Assembly (NCBI RefSeq): GCF_002252665.1
Contig: NZ_NQKZ01000006.1
Span: forward strand, 1 to 64,000
Direction of reading: 5' to 3'
Origin: Synechococcus sp. 8F6
GTDB lineage: Bacteria; Cyanobacteriota; Cyanobacteriia; PCC-6307; Cyanobiaceae
Length of the DNA stretch: 64,000 nucleotides
The translations under genes were made by a program, and so were the position numbers. The notes below the pieces were generated by a model. That model was given only the letters and a program-made list of their open reading frames with translations, had not been told where the DNA came from and did not search any database. Of this stretch, positions 55,529-64,000 are shown in pieces. Numbering within the stretch: position 1 is the stretch's first letter; each line of letters opens with the position of its first letter.

Positions 55529-56995
55529 ATGCTCGAAGCCCGCGCCCACCAGCAACTCAAAGCCCTGCTGCAGCACGAGGGCGGCGAACCCTGGCCCCAC
55601 CATCTGAGCCTCAGCCGCCTGGTGGCCCGCAGCCTGCGCCGCAGCGACCACACCCTGGTGCGGCTGGCTCCGGGCAGCGATCCCAGCTGGTGGATCAGCC
55701 TGCTGGTGCCGCTGGCGCTGAGCGAGGAACCGCTGGCCTTGGTGGTGAGTGAAGCCCAGCGGCAGCGACTGCTCCAGGTTGAGTTGCCCCGCCTGGGACG
55801 GGCCGACCCAAGCCTGGCCCTGCCGTGCTTCGAAGGTGACCGGCCGCCGGCCGGAGCCCGCGTGTGGCTGCTCAACCACCACCAACTGGTGGCGGCCTGG
55901 CAGCAGGGACTGCTGGGGACGCGGCAACTGGTGATTCCCGAGGCTGAACAGCTCGACACCCTGCTGCGCCAGGCCCTGGAGGTGGTGGTAACGCCGCAGC
56001 ACTGGGACCAGTTGCGGCGGGCCCAGCCGGCGGCGGAAGCCAGCCTCCTGACCCTGCACGAGCGACTCAACCGCCAGGTGCTCAGCCATCCTCGCCGCCC
56101 CAACCAGCTGGTGGCCCTCGCGCCGGAAGACGAGGCACCCCTGCGCCACCTGCTGCAGCTGCTAAGCCCCCTGCCCGAACCATGGCCCGCCTGGCTGAAC
56201 GCCCAGGGCAACGGCTGGACCAGCTGGGCCCAGGTGAATCCCGAGCTGCTGCAGTGGCAGCTGCACCGCCAACCACTCGAGCCGCTGCGGGTGCTGCAGG
56301 GCCTGCTGGAGCAGCGCGGCGCCGTGTTGCTGGGCCAGCTGGCCAGCGCCCGGGCCGCCGCCGGGCAGCCAGAGCCGGGCGTTGCCCTCGGACTGCAGCC
56401 AGTGGTGAGCGTGAGCCTGGGGGATCCGCCGCTGGCCGATCCCCTGCCCCTCTATGCCCCGCTGCGGCAACCCCTGCCCAACAGCCCCCACTACGGCCTA
56501 CATCTGCTGGACCAGAGCCGCCGGCTGGTGCTGGGGCAGGCCGGCCTCACCGTGGTGCTGATCGATGACGACGCCCTACGCCGGGGGCTCACCAGTGGTT
56601 TAGCGGCGGAATTCGGCTCGCGCGTGGTGCACGAAAGCACTGCGCCCGACGGCAACGGCGTGATCTGCGCCCGCTGGAGCTGGTGGCTGGAGCAGCAGCA
56701 GCGACTGCCCCTACCCAGCCAGATTGTGGTGGGCCTGCTGCCCCTGGCCAGCCTCGAGGATCCCCTCACCGCCGCCCGGGTGCTGGCCCTGCGCCAGGAC
56801 GGTCGCGACTGGTTCCGGGAGTGCCTGCTGCCCGATGGCCTCAACCGACTGCAACTGGGCCTAGCCGGCCTGCGGCGCCATGGGGGAGGGCGACTGGCCG
56901 TGCTGGATGGACGCCTACGGGGGCGCAGCTGGGGGCGGCAGGTGCTGATCGCCCTCGAACCTTGGGTCAGCCTCAGCCGCCTTCTGCCTCATTAG
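55529..56995 (+). CDS. DinG-like helicase C-terminal domain protein without visible P-loop
   Basis: A 488-residue protein that looks like a degenerate DinG/XPD-type helicase. The C-terminus (GRLAVLDGRLRGRSWGRQVL) resembles the DinG ending with its DxR pattern, and DRFxxLxxG-like spacing precedes it. Where the Walker A motif is expected the sequence is LVRLAPGSDPSWWISLLVPL, without GKT/S; the DEAH box and Fe-S cysteines are also missing. ATG at 55529 (MLEARAHQQLK). Function unknown; perhaps a non-catalytic relative. Confidence 0.65.
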   Translation: MLEARAHQQLKALLQHEGGEPWPHHLSLSRLVARSLRRSDHTLVRLAPGSDPSWWISLLVPLALSEEPLALVVSEAQRQRLLQVELPRLGRADPSLALPCFEGDRPPAGARVWLLNHHQLVAAWQQGLLGTRQLVIPEAEQLDTLLRQALEVVVTPQHWDQLRRAQPAAEASLLTLHERLNRQVLSHPRRPNQLVALAPEDEAPLRHLLQLLSPLPEPWPAWLNAQGNGWTSWAQVNPELLQWQLHRQPLEPLRVLQGLLEQRGAVLLGQLASARAAAGQPEPGVALGLQPVVSVSLGDPPLADPLPLYAPLRQPLPNSPHYGLHLLDQSRRLVLGQAGLTVVLIDDDALRRGLTSGLAAEFGSRVVHESTAPDGNGVICARWSWWLEQQQRLPLPSQIVVGLLPLASLEDPLTAARVLALRQDGRDWFRECLLPDGLNRLQLGLAGLRRHGGGRLAVLDGRLRGRSWGRQVLIALEPWVSLSRLLPH

Positions 56996-57030
56996 CCTGA
57001 GCTCAGCGCAGCACACAAGCAGCCAGGGGA

Positions 57031-57279
57031 ATGGGGGAAGCCAAGCGCCGCAGCATCCAGGGCTTGCCGCCCAAAGCGATCAAGCCCGACCGCACCAAGC
57101 AGGTTGACACCTCGCCACGCATCGCCAGCTGGCTGCCGCTGACCCGCAACCAGGCCGATCGCTTCGTGACTCTCACCACCAAGGGCGCCTGGGTGGGCAT
57201 CGCCGCGCTGGTGCTCTTTTGGGTGACGGTGCGCTTCATCGGCCCCGCCGCGGGCTGGTGGACCCTTGCGGATGGCTGA
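57031..57279 (+). CDS. DUF2839-family small membrane protein
   Basis: An 82-residue protein starting MGEAKRRSIQGLPPKA and having one C-terminal membrane helix (AWVGIAALVLFWVTVRFIGP). The MGEAKRR start and KQVDTSPRIASWLPLT are DUF2839 marks. It is confined to cyanobacteria and plastids as far as I know; function unknown. Confidence 0.85.
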   Translation: MGEAKRRSIQGLPPKAIKPDRTKQVDTSPRIASWLPLTRNQADRFVTLTTKGAWVGIAALVLFWVTVRFIGPAAGWWTLADG

Positions 57280-57347
57280 ACGGCCGGCTGGCCCACCTCG
57301 AAATCTTAAAGAAAACATTAGAATTTGAAGCAGTTTGGGATTCCGCC

Positions 57348-57722
57348 GTGTTCCCGCGTCTCGCCGAGCAATACCGATCCGTGGTGCACGACCTGGTGAT
57401 GAGCCTGCAGGCTCTGGCCAAAAGCCTTCAGAACCGGGGCATCGCCGCCACCTGTTACATCTGCGGCGATGGCCGTGATGGCCACGGCGCCTCCTTCGTG
57501 GCCAACTTGGACGCCAACCACATGGTGCGTTTTCTGGTGTCCGACTTCGGCATCAGCTGGGTGGAATCCCTCGACGGCCACGAACTGGTGAAGCTGGAGG
57601 GCGCCGAAGCCATCCAGGAACTGCAGCGGGTCGCCCAAGTGCTCCAGAACCCCGAAGCTGCCGGCGGATCCCGTGCCGCCAACCTGACCTCCAAGCCCAG
57701 GGGCGCCTTCTCGCGCCCCTGA
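57348..57722 (+). CDS. DUF1815-family protein
   Basis: A 124-residue cyanobacterial protein. The start is taken as GTG at 57348 (VFPRLAEQYRSVVHDLVMSL), which matches the family N-terminus; the open frame extends further upstream into the preceding gene without similarity. Other marks: RGIAATCYICGDGRDGHGAS, NHMVRFLVSDFGISWVESLD and HELVKLEGAEAIQELQR. Function unknown. It converges on recA. Confidence 0.85.
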   Translation: MFPRLAEQYRSVVHDLVMSLQALAKSLQNRGIAATCYICGDGRDGHGASFVANLDANHMVRFLVSDFGISWVESLDGHELVKLEGAEAIQELQRVAQVLQNPEAAGGSRAANLTSKPRGAFSRP

Positions 57723-57734
57723 GCCGAGAGACTG

Positions 57735-58922
57735 TCAGCTCGCCACCGGCAACTCAGCCAGGGCCGCTGCCGACTCCCCCAGAGCAGAAGACTCCGCCAG
57801 AGCAGCCGGAGTGGCAGCAGCCTTGGCAGCTGCAGCCAGGGGCTTCATCGAATTGGCCGTCACTTCCGAGCCCTCCTTGAGCTTCTGGCGGGTGAGCTGT
57901 TCGATCAACTCAGCCTGCTCGGGGTTCTGCTCCAGCCAGGTGATCGTGTTGTCACGCCCCTGACCAATGTTGTCGCCCTCGTAGCTGTACCAAGCACCCT
58001 TGCGGGCCACCACACCGGTTTCCTCGGCGAGATCGAGCAAGCAACCGAGGGTGCTGATGCCCCGGCCAAACAGAATGTCGAACTCGGCGATCCGGAAGGG
58101 AGGCGCCACCTTGTTTTTGGCCACCTTGACCTTGGCGCGGATGCCGTATTCCTCGGTGCCGCGCTTGAGGGTCTGGATGCGGCGGATATCGAGCCGCACC
58201 GAGGCGTAGAACTTCAGGGCGTTGCCGCCCGTGGTGGTTTCCGGGTTGCCGTAGGTGACGCCGATCTTCTGGCGCAGCTGGTTGAGGAAGATCACGGTGC
58301 AGCCGGATTTGCCGATGTTGCCGGTGATCTTGCGCATCGCCTGGCTCATCAAGCGGGCCTGGCTGCCCACCGCCAGATCCCCCATTTCCCCCTCGATCTC
58401 AGCGCGGGGCGTCAGGGCCGCCACCGAGTCGACCACCACGATGTCGACCGCGGCCGAGCGCACCAGCTGATCGACGATCTCCAGGGCCATCTCCCCCGTG
58501 TCGGGCTGGGAAACCAGCAGGTTTTCGATGTCGACCCCCAGGGCGGCGGCGTACACCGGATCCAGGGCATGCTCCGCATCGACAAAGGCCGCCACGCCAC
58601 CGCGCTTCTGCACCTCGGCGATGGCATGCAGGGTGAGGGTGGTTTTACCGGAGCTCTCCGGGCCATAGACCTCCACCACCCGGCCCTTGGGATAGCCGCC
58701 ACCGAGGGCGAGGTCGAGGGTGAGGGCACCGGTACCGATGGTTTCCACCCGCATGCGGGAGGCGTCACCAAGGCGCATGATCGAGCCCTTGCCGAAATTG
58801 CGCTCGATCTGGTTCAGCACCAACCCCAGGGCCTTGTCCCGCTCGGCGGCGGCGCTGGCGGACGTGCGGGAGGAGGAAGGGGAAGGGGACACGGAAGAGC
58901 TGGTGGTGGAATCGGCGGGCAT
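57735..58922 (-). CDS. recA: Recombinase RecA
   Basis: A 395-residue recombinase. The Walker A GPESSGKT is at 87-94, followed by [60 protein letters not shown] (loop L2) and [19 protein letters not shown]. The N-terminal 25 residues are Ser/Thr-rich and the C-terminal 40 Ala-rich, both longer than in E. coli. ATG at 58922. A LexA-like palindrome lies about 185 bases upstream. Confidence 0.97.
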   Translation of the reverse strand: MPADSTTSSSVSPSPSSSRTSASAAAERDKALGLVLNQIERNFGKGSIMRLGDASRMRVETIGTGALTLDLALGGGYPKGRVVEVYGPESSGKTTLTLHAIAEVQKRGGVAAFVDAEHALDPVYAAALGVDIENLLVSQPDTGEMALEIVDQLVRSAAVDIVVVDSVAALTPRAEIEGEMGDLAVGSQARLMSQAMRKITGNIGKSGCTVIFLNQLRQKIGVTYGNPETTTGGNALKFYASVRLDIRRIQTLKRGTEEYGIRAKVKVAKNKVAPPFRIAEFDILFGRGISTLGCLLDLAEETGVVARKGAWYSYEGDNIGQGRDNTITWLEQNPEQAELIEQLTRQKLKEGSEVTANSMKPLAAAAKAAATPAALAESSALGESAAALAELPVAS

Positions 58923-59105
58923 GGCAGCAATCAGAAGCGATGGGACAGGCCGCAAGGGCGGGAACCGGAACGGGGAGCGGGCCGGAGAGCGGGTCGAAAC
59001 CCGGCAGGCCCCGCAGGAACAGCCCCGGGAAACCCCGAAGGCAGCCATCCTGCGACCTCTAAGCAGCAAGTGCCACCAAAGAGGACCGGCGTACCAATTG
59101 CTTGT

Positions 59106-59119
59106 AGTACGCGCGTACT
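59106..59119. promoter_or_regulatory. LexA-like palindrome upstream of recA
   Basis: AGTACGCGCGTACT is a perfect 14-bp palindrome. The known cyanobacterial SOS box is RGTACNNNDGTWCB; this site matches both half-sites but has C instead of A/G/T at the D position. It lies between recA and the HAD gene, both on the minus strand, about 185 bases from the recA start. Confidence 0.6.
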
Positions 59120-59127
59120 CTAGCCCA

Positions 59128-59916
59128 CTAGGGCCATTGCGCCAGGGGCGCCGCAAACCGCTCGGGGGTGAGCCAGGCGATATCCGCCGGCAGGTTTTGG
59201 GCGTCCTGGGGTCCCAGGTAGCCCCAGCTCACCAGGCAACAGCGCACCGCGGCCAGTCGTGGATCGGCCCGCACCGTCTCCAGGGTGGGGCGACGATCTT
59301 CCACGAACCACAGGGGGCGCTGCTCGGCCAGCAGCCCCCGCAACACCGCGGGCTTGCTGCCCTGCTCATGGCCGTAGAGCGCCCAGGGTTGCAGACCCGC
59401 GGCGGCCAGCAGCCGTGAGGCAAACGCCGCACCCTTGGTGGTGAGCACAGCCCAGTCCGCCCCTTCCCCAGCCAGCTGGGCCAGGCGCTCCTTCACCCCC
59501 GGATACAACCGGTGGCGGGCCAACCAGGTCTCTGGTTCAGCGGCGATGGCCGCAGCACGAACCTGCTCGAGCTGCTGCTGCAGCTGCGCGGCGTCCCAAC
59601 CCCAACGCGCCAGGGCAACGGGCAAGGCCGCGTCGTAGTGGGCCAGCAGGCCCTCCAGGTCAAGGTCCGCCCGGCCCAGCTCAGCGGCCATCAACACCAT
59701 TTCCCAACCCTGATGGATCAGGGGTCGCAAGCGAACGAAGGCCGCGGGAGCCTGCTCCGGCAACACCAACTGAGGGGCAAGCTGCAGAGCCGTCGTCCGA
59801 GCCGCCCACCAGTACTCCGGCATGCCATCCATCAGCACGCCATCGAAGTCGAACACCACGAGAGGATCTGCCGCAGCCGGGGAAGCCGTTTTGGCGCGAC
59901 TGGGCTGTGTCGGCAT
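59128..59916 (-). CDS. HAD-family phosphatase-like hydrolase
   Basis: A 262-residue HAD hydrolase: nucleophile motif [18 protein letters not shown] (DxD), motif [17 protein letters not shown] (Thr) and [12 protein letters not shown] (motif IV Asp). ATG at 59916 ([11 protein letters not shown]). The helical cap lies between residues about 35 and 150. The substrate is unknown. The start is 12 bases from the 3' end of tRNA-Gln on the same strand. Confidence 0.85.
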   Translation of the reverse strand: MPTQPSRAKTASPAAADPLVVFDFDGVLMDGMPEYWWAARTTALQLAPQLVLPEQAPAAFVRLRPLIHQGWEMVLMAAELGRADLDLEGLLAHYDAALPVALARWGWDAAQLQQQLEQVRAAAIAAEPETWLARHRLYPGVKERLAQLAGEGADWAVLTTKGAAFASRLLAAAGLQPWALYGHEQGSKPAVLRGLLAEQRPLWFVEDRRPTLETVRADPRLAAVRCCLVSWGYLGPQDAQNLPADIAWLTPERFAAPLAQWP

Positions 59917-59927
59917 GGGGCGAAAAA

Positions 59928-59999
59928 CTGGGTCGCTAGGATTCGAACCTAGGAATGGCGGGACCAAAACCCGCTGCCTTACCACTTGGCGACGACCCA
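59928..59999 (-). tRNA. tRNA-Gln (TTG)
   Basis: On the minus strand the gene begins TGGGTCGTCGCCAAGTGGTA. The anticodon loop TTTTGGT gives TTG (UUG), reading CAA/CAG. The T-arm has GGTTCGAATCC and the acceptor pairs TGGGTCG with CGACCCA. Discriminator G. CCA is not encoded. Confidence 0.95.
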
Positions 60000-60083
60000 A
60001 TGCAGCCGGTCGCAACCGGTGCCTAGATAGTTACCCATAGCGCCCGGTCCTTCGTCAACCGCGACCGATCCACCGGCACCCGT

Positions 60084-61750
<1,667 letters not shown>

Positions 61751-61751
<1 letters not shown>

Positions 61752-62779
61752 TAGGTCTGTTCTAGCCAGGGAGCCACCAGGGCCTGAGCCAGCTCCAGGG
61801 CCTCGGGCCAGAGGGTCCCATCGGCTAGCAGGGGACGTCCCCGGCCCTGGGCTTCCAACAGCAGCGGTTGCAACAGACGGCGGGCCACCCCACCGAAGGC
61901 CACCCCCGCAATGTGGCGCCGAAGAGGAGCCTGTAACTGAGACAAGGTGTGCGCATTGGTGCCCCCCGCCAGCTGCACGGGGCCAGGGGGGGCGCAGGCC
62001 AGCACCGCTGCAGCCAATTTGACGGCGGCATGGGCCGTACCGGCCCCCACATCGCCACTCATCGGCCGGCCATCCAGCTGCCAGAGGGGGCGGAGGCCCT
62101 GGGCGCGCAGCAGGGCAAAGCGCTGCCACAGCTCGGCACCCAAGCCGGCTGGCAGCTGGGCCGTTCCCTCCAGACCAGCGCTCACCGCCAACCGCTGCAG
62201 CGGCACACCACTGGCCACCACCTGGGCCAGCCGCTCGGCAAAAGCTGCCCCCCGGCCTGGCTGGGTGTGGAGTTCCACCGCGTCGGGCCGCAATTGGGTC
62301 AGCAGGGGTGGCACGTCGACAGCCTCCAGCACCTGGCCCCGCTCCTCAATCAGGCCCTCGGGACAAGCCGGCAGGCAGCGACCGCAGCCGTAGCAGCGTT
62401 CAACCAGCACCCCGGGCCCACCGGTGGCCGCCACGCCGATCGCCAGGGCCGGACAGACCCGCTCACACGGGCGAGCACAGGCCGGCGGACAACGCTGGGG
62501 ATCAAACCAGGCTTTGCGGAAATGGGGATCGGCCCCATCGCTGAGGCTCACCATCAACCAGGGCCGGGCCGCTCCCCGCGCCTGGGCCCAGGCGATGCCG
62601 CGACGGGCAGCGGCAGCCACGGCCACATCGGCCGCCACATCGATGCAGTGGACGCCTGCCAAGGCGAACACCCCGCAGACATCTTCAATGGCCGCCAGAT
62701 CCTGATTGCTGGCACCGCAGATCAACTTGACCCAGCTGCCGCGGGTCAGGGCCGCCTCAGGCGTCAAGCAGCTGCTCAA
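61751..62779 (-). CDS. ldpA: LdpA, Fe-S protein modulating the circadian clock
   Basis: A 342-residue protein with two ferredoxin-like cluster motifs: Cys97, 101, 105 and 109 ([15 protein letters not shown]) and Cys129, 132, 135 and 139 ([16 protein letters not shown]). In Synechococcus elongatus LdpA senses redox state and adjusts circadian period. The flanking sequence [20 protein letters not shown] and [13 protein letters not shown] match the family. It overlaps ndhN upstream by 23 bases and abuts the R3H ATPase gene downstream, a frequent picocyanobacterial order. Confidence 0.9.
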
Positions 62780-63218
62780 GGGGCTGCCAGCGCAGGGCCC
62801 GGGCCCCTCCCATCTCCACCACCAACTTCAACCGCGGCTCACGCCGGCAGAGGGACACCAACGACCCCAGCTCGGCCCGCGACAGCACCTGGCCTTCGAG
62901 CAACCAAAGCAGGATCGGCTGGGTCCCCTCCAGCAGGCTCCCCAACTGAGGCATCACCCGCTGCACCTCCCCAACGGCCGCCCCTCGACCCACGCTTTGA
63001 TGGCCGAGGTGCGGTGGACGCACGCCATGCAGCTGCAACAAAAAGGCTTCCGGATCCCCCAGCCCCCGGGCCGAGGTGAGCTGGGCTCGGTACCCCGCCG
63101 CCCGCATCCGACGCATCAGACGGGTTTCTGCGCCACCTTCGAGCGGGGCGAAGAGAGCCAAGGCCCCAGCCCGCTCCAGGTCCTGCCGGAAACCGCGCCC
63201 GGAGAGCAGCAGAGGCAT
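62757..63218 (-). CDS. ndhN: NAD(P)H-quinone oxidoreductase subunit N
   Basis: The 153-residue stromal NDH-1 subunit of cyanobacteria. It starts [20 protein letters not shown], with [40 protein letters not shown] and [20 protein letters not shown], typical of the family. It is first in the unit ndhN-ldpA-ATPase on the minus strand. Confidence 0.93.
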   Translation of the reverse strand: MPLLLSGRGFRQDLERAGALALFAPLEGGAETRLMRRMRAAGYRAQLTSARGLGDPEAFLLQLHGVRPPHLGHQSVGRGAAVGEVQRVMPQLGSLLEGTQPILLWLLEGQVLSRAELGSLVSLCRREPRLKLVVEMGGARALRWQPLEQLLDA

Positions 63219-63725
63219 CGCAAAGGATCACAAAGCTCAACAGCAGTCTGACAGCTCACGCCGGCCCGCGAACACGCATGGACTCGATCACTGCAGCGCC
63301 ACGCAATGGAAGGCTGTCAACCCGTGAGGTAAGATCGTCGACTGTGCTGATGAACTGTGCCCGTCCGCTAGCCGGGCCTCCAGTTCGCAGCACACGGTCA
63401 CCAGTGGTGGTGGCCGTCCTCGGCCAGCACGGCACAAGCAGCTGTCACAGGTTGCATGGTCCGTCGGGAAACTGCCTGAACGCGCCACATCTCCTTCGGA
63501 GATTCTGGTCCGGTTCAGACAAGTCCCAGCCGCGCTGATCCAATCCAGATCAGCCTTGCTAGCCCTTGGAAATCGCAACCGCGTCCGCCGGAGCTTCGTC
63601 TCGGGCCACGCCATGCGGCCACCTTGGCCGAGCCAGGCAGCTCCTCGATTTGTTCAGCTTCACCGTTACGCATGAGCCCTGGGCTCCTGTTGTGCGGTGG
63701 TCCAGCTGGCGTTGTTTCCCCTCCT
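63219..63725. promoter_or_regulatory. Divergent 507-base region between ndhN and rplC
   Basis: No supported gene on either strand. This should hold the ndhN promoter and the promoter plus leader of the ribosomal protein operon that begins with rplC. Seen: TAAGAT at about 63329, a possible -10, and a small hairpin ATCTCC-TTC-GGAGAT at 63489-63503. A long leader is common where a ribosomal protein regulates its own operon; the structure here is not worked out. Confidence 0.4.
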
Positions 63726-64000
63726 ATGTCCATCGGCATTCTTGGGAAGAAATTGGGCATGTCCCAATTCTTCGATGAAGAGGGCAGATCCATCCCGGTC
63801 ACCGTGATCGAGGCTGGTCCCTGCCGTATCACCCAACTCAAAAGCACCAGCACCGACGGCTACAACGCTGTGCAGCTTGGTTTTGGCGACATTCGCGACA
63901 AGCTCGTGAACAAGCCGGCCAAGGGGCACCTGGCGAAGTCGGGCGATGAGGCCCTGCGTCACCTGAAGGAATATCGGGTCGACAGTGTCGATGGCCTTGA
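63726..64000 (+). CDS. rplC: 50S ribosomal protein L3 (partial, runs off the right edge)
   Basis: The first 91 codons of L3: [20 protein letters not shown], then [16 protein letters not shown] and NAVQLGFG with [12 protein letters not shown]. This binds 23S rRNA near the peptidyl-transferase centre and normally opens the large ribosomal protein operon (rplC-rplD-rplW-rplB and on). The ATG is at 63726; CCCTCCT just before is not a Shine-Dalgarno. Confidence 0.95.
   Translation, partial: MSIGILGKKLGMSQFFDEEGRSIPVTVIEAGPCRITQLKSTSTDGYNAVQLGFGDIRDKLVNKPAKGHLAKSGDEALRHLKEYRVDSVDGL

Overview
The window comes from a phycoerythrin-containing picocyanobacterium of the Synechococcus/Cyanobium group. 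The evidence is genes for phycocyanin (cpcBA) and phycoerythrin I (cpeBA) with their linkers, bilin lyases and bilin-synthesis enzymes, followed by cyanobacterial housekeeping genes in picocyanobacterial style (psaD, ndhN-ldpA, a panC-cmk fusion, ferrochelatase with a chlorophyll-binding tail, DUF2839, DUF1815). No PE-II genes (mpeBA) are present. The rod genes therefore fit a PC + PE-I strain ('pigment type 2' in the marine Synechococcus scheme; inference).

Bases 1 to about 23200 are the phycobilisome rod region. Left to right: a transposase C-terminal fragment; cpcBA; a cassette of an unknown protein, a divergent phycobiliprotein-like protein and a pentapeptide-repeat protein; a cpeCDESTR-like operon (cpeC, a two-domain rod linker, a third linker, a small ORF, an S/U-type lyase, cpeT, cpeR); convergent cpeY; a small CpcD-like protein and an unknown gene; cpeF; cpeZ; cpeBA. 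A decayed transposase at 14254-14745 follows, then cpeS, pebA and pebB, ferrochelatase, a lipocalin-like hypothetical, an epimerase, heme oxygenase ho1, and cpcE-cpcF with a low-molecular-weight phosphatase. Together these make heme into biliverdin (ho1), biliverdin into phycoerythrobilin (pebA, pebB), attach bilins to PC and PE (cpcEF, cpeS/T/Y/Z/F) and stack hexamers into rods (linkers). Core genes (apc, cpcG) and PC rod linkers such as cpcC/cpcD are not in the window. By eye the left 14 kb is clearly less GC-rich than the right 40 kb.

Bases 23200-64000 are a dense GC-rich housekeeping stretch: panC-cmk, rlpA, purM, an aldo/keto reductase, several small hypotheticals, tRNA-Cys, an LpxB-like protein, RNase D, a CCB-like membrane protein, an amidase-like protein, hemF, mrp, rodA, a histidine-kinase-like protein, psaD, trpE, gshA, ppc, tRNA-Arg, recF, speD, larE, a tandem CobO-like protein, moeB-rhodanese with a JAB/MPN protease, a CAAD protein, a fructosamine-kinase family protein, crtD, tyrA, a DinG-like protein, recA with a LexA-like palindrome upstream, a HAD phosphatase, tRNA-Gln, an R3H-type AAA ATPase, ldpA, ndhN and the start of rplC, which opens the ribosomal protein operon at the right edge.

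Most gene starts were moved inward from the longest possible reading frame using family length, motifs and Shine-Dalgarno sites. Several genes appear to use TTG or GTG, and recF may lack any standard start codon. The best candidates for new biology are the three-gene cassette between cpcBA and the cpe linkers, the small genes embedded in the PE cluster, and several degenerate paralogues (kinase, helicase) that keep family shape but lack expected catalytic motifs.
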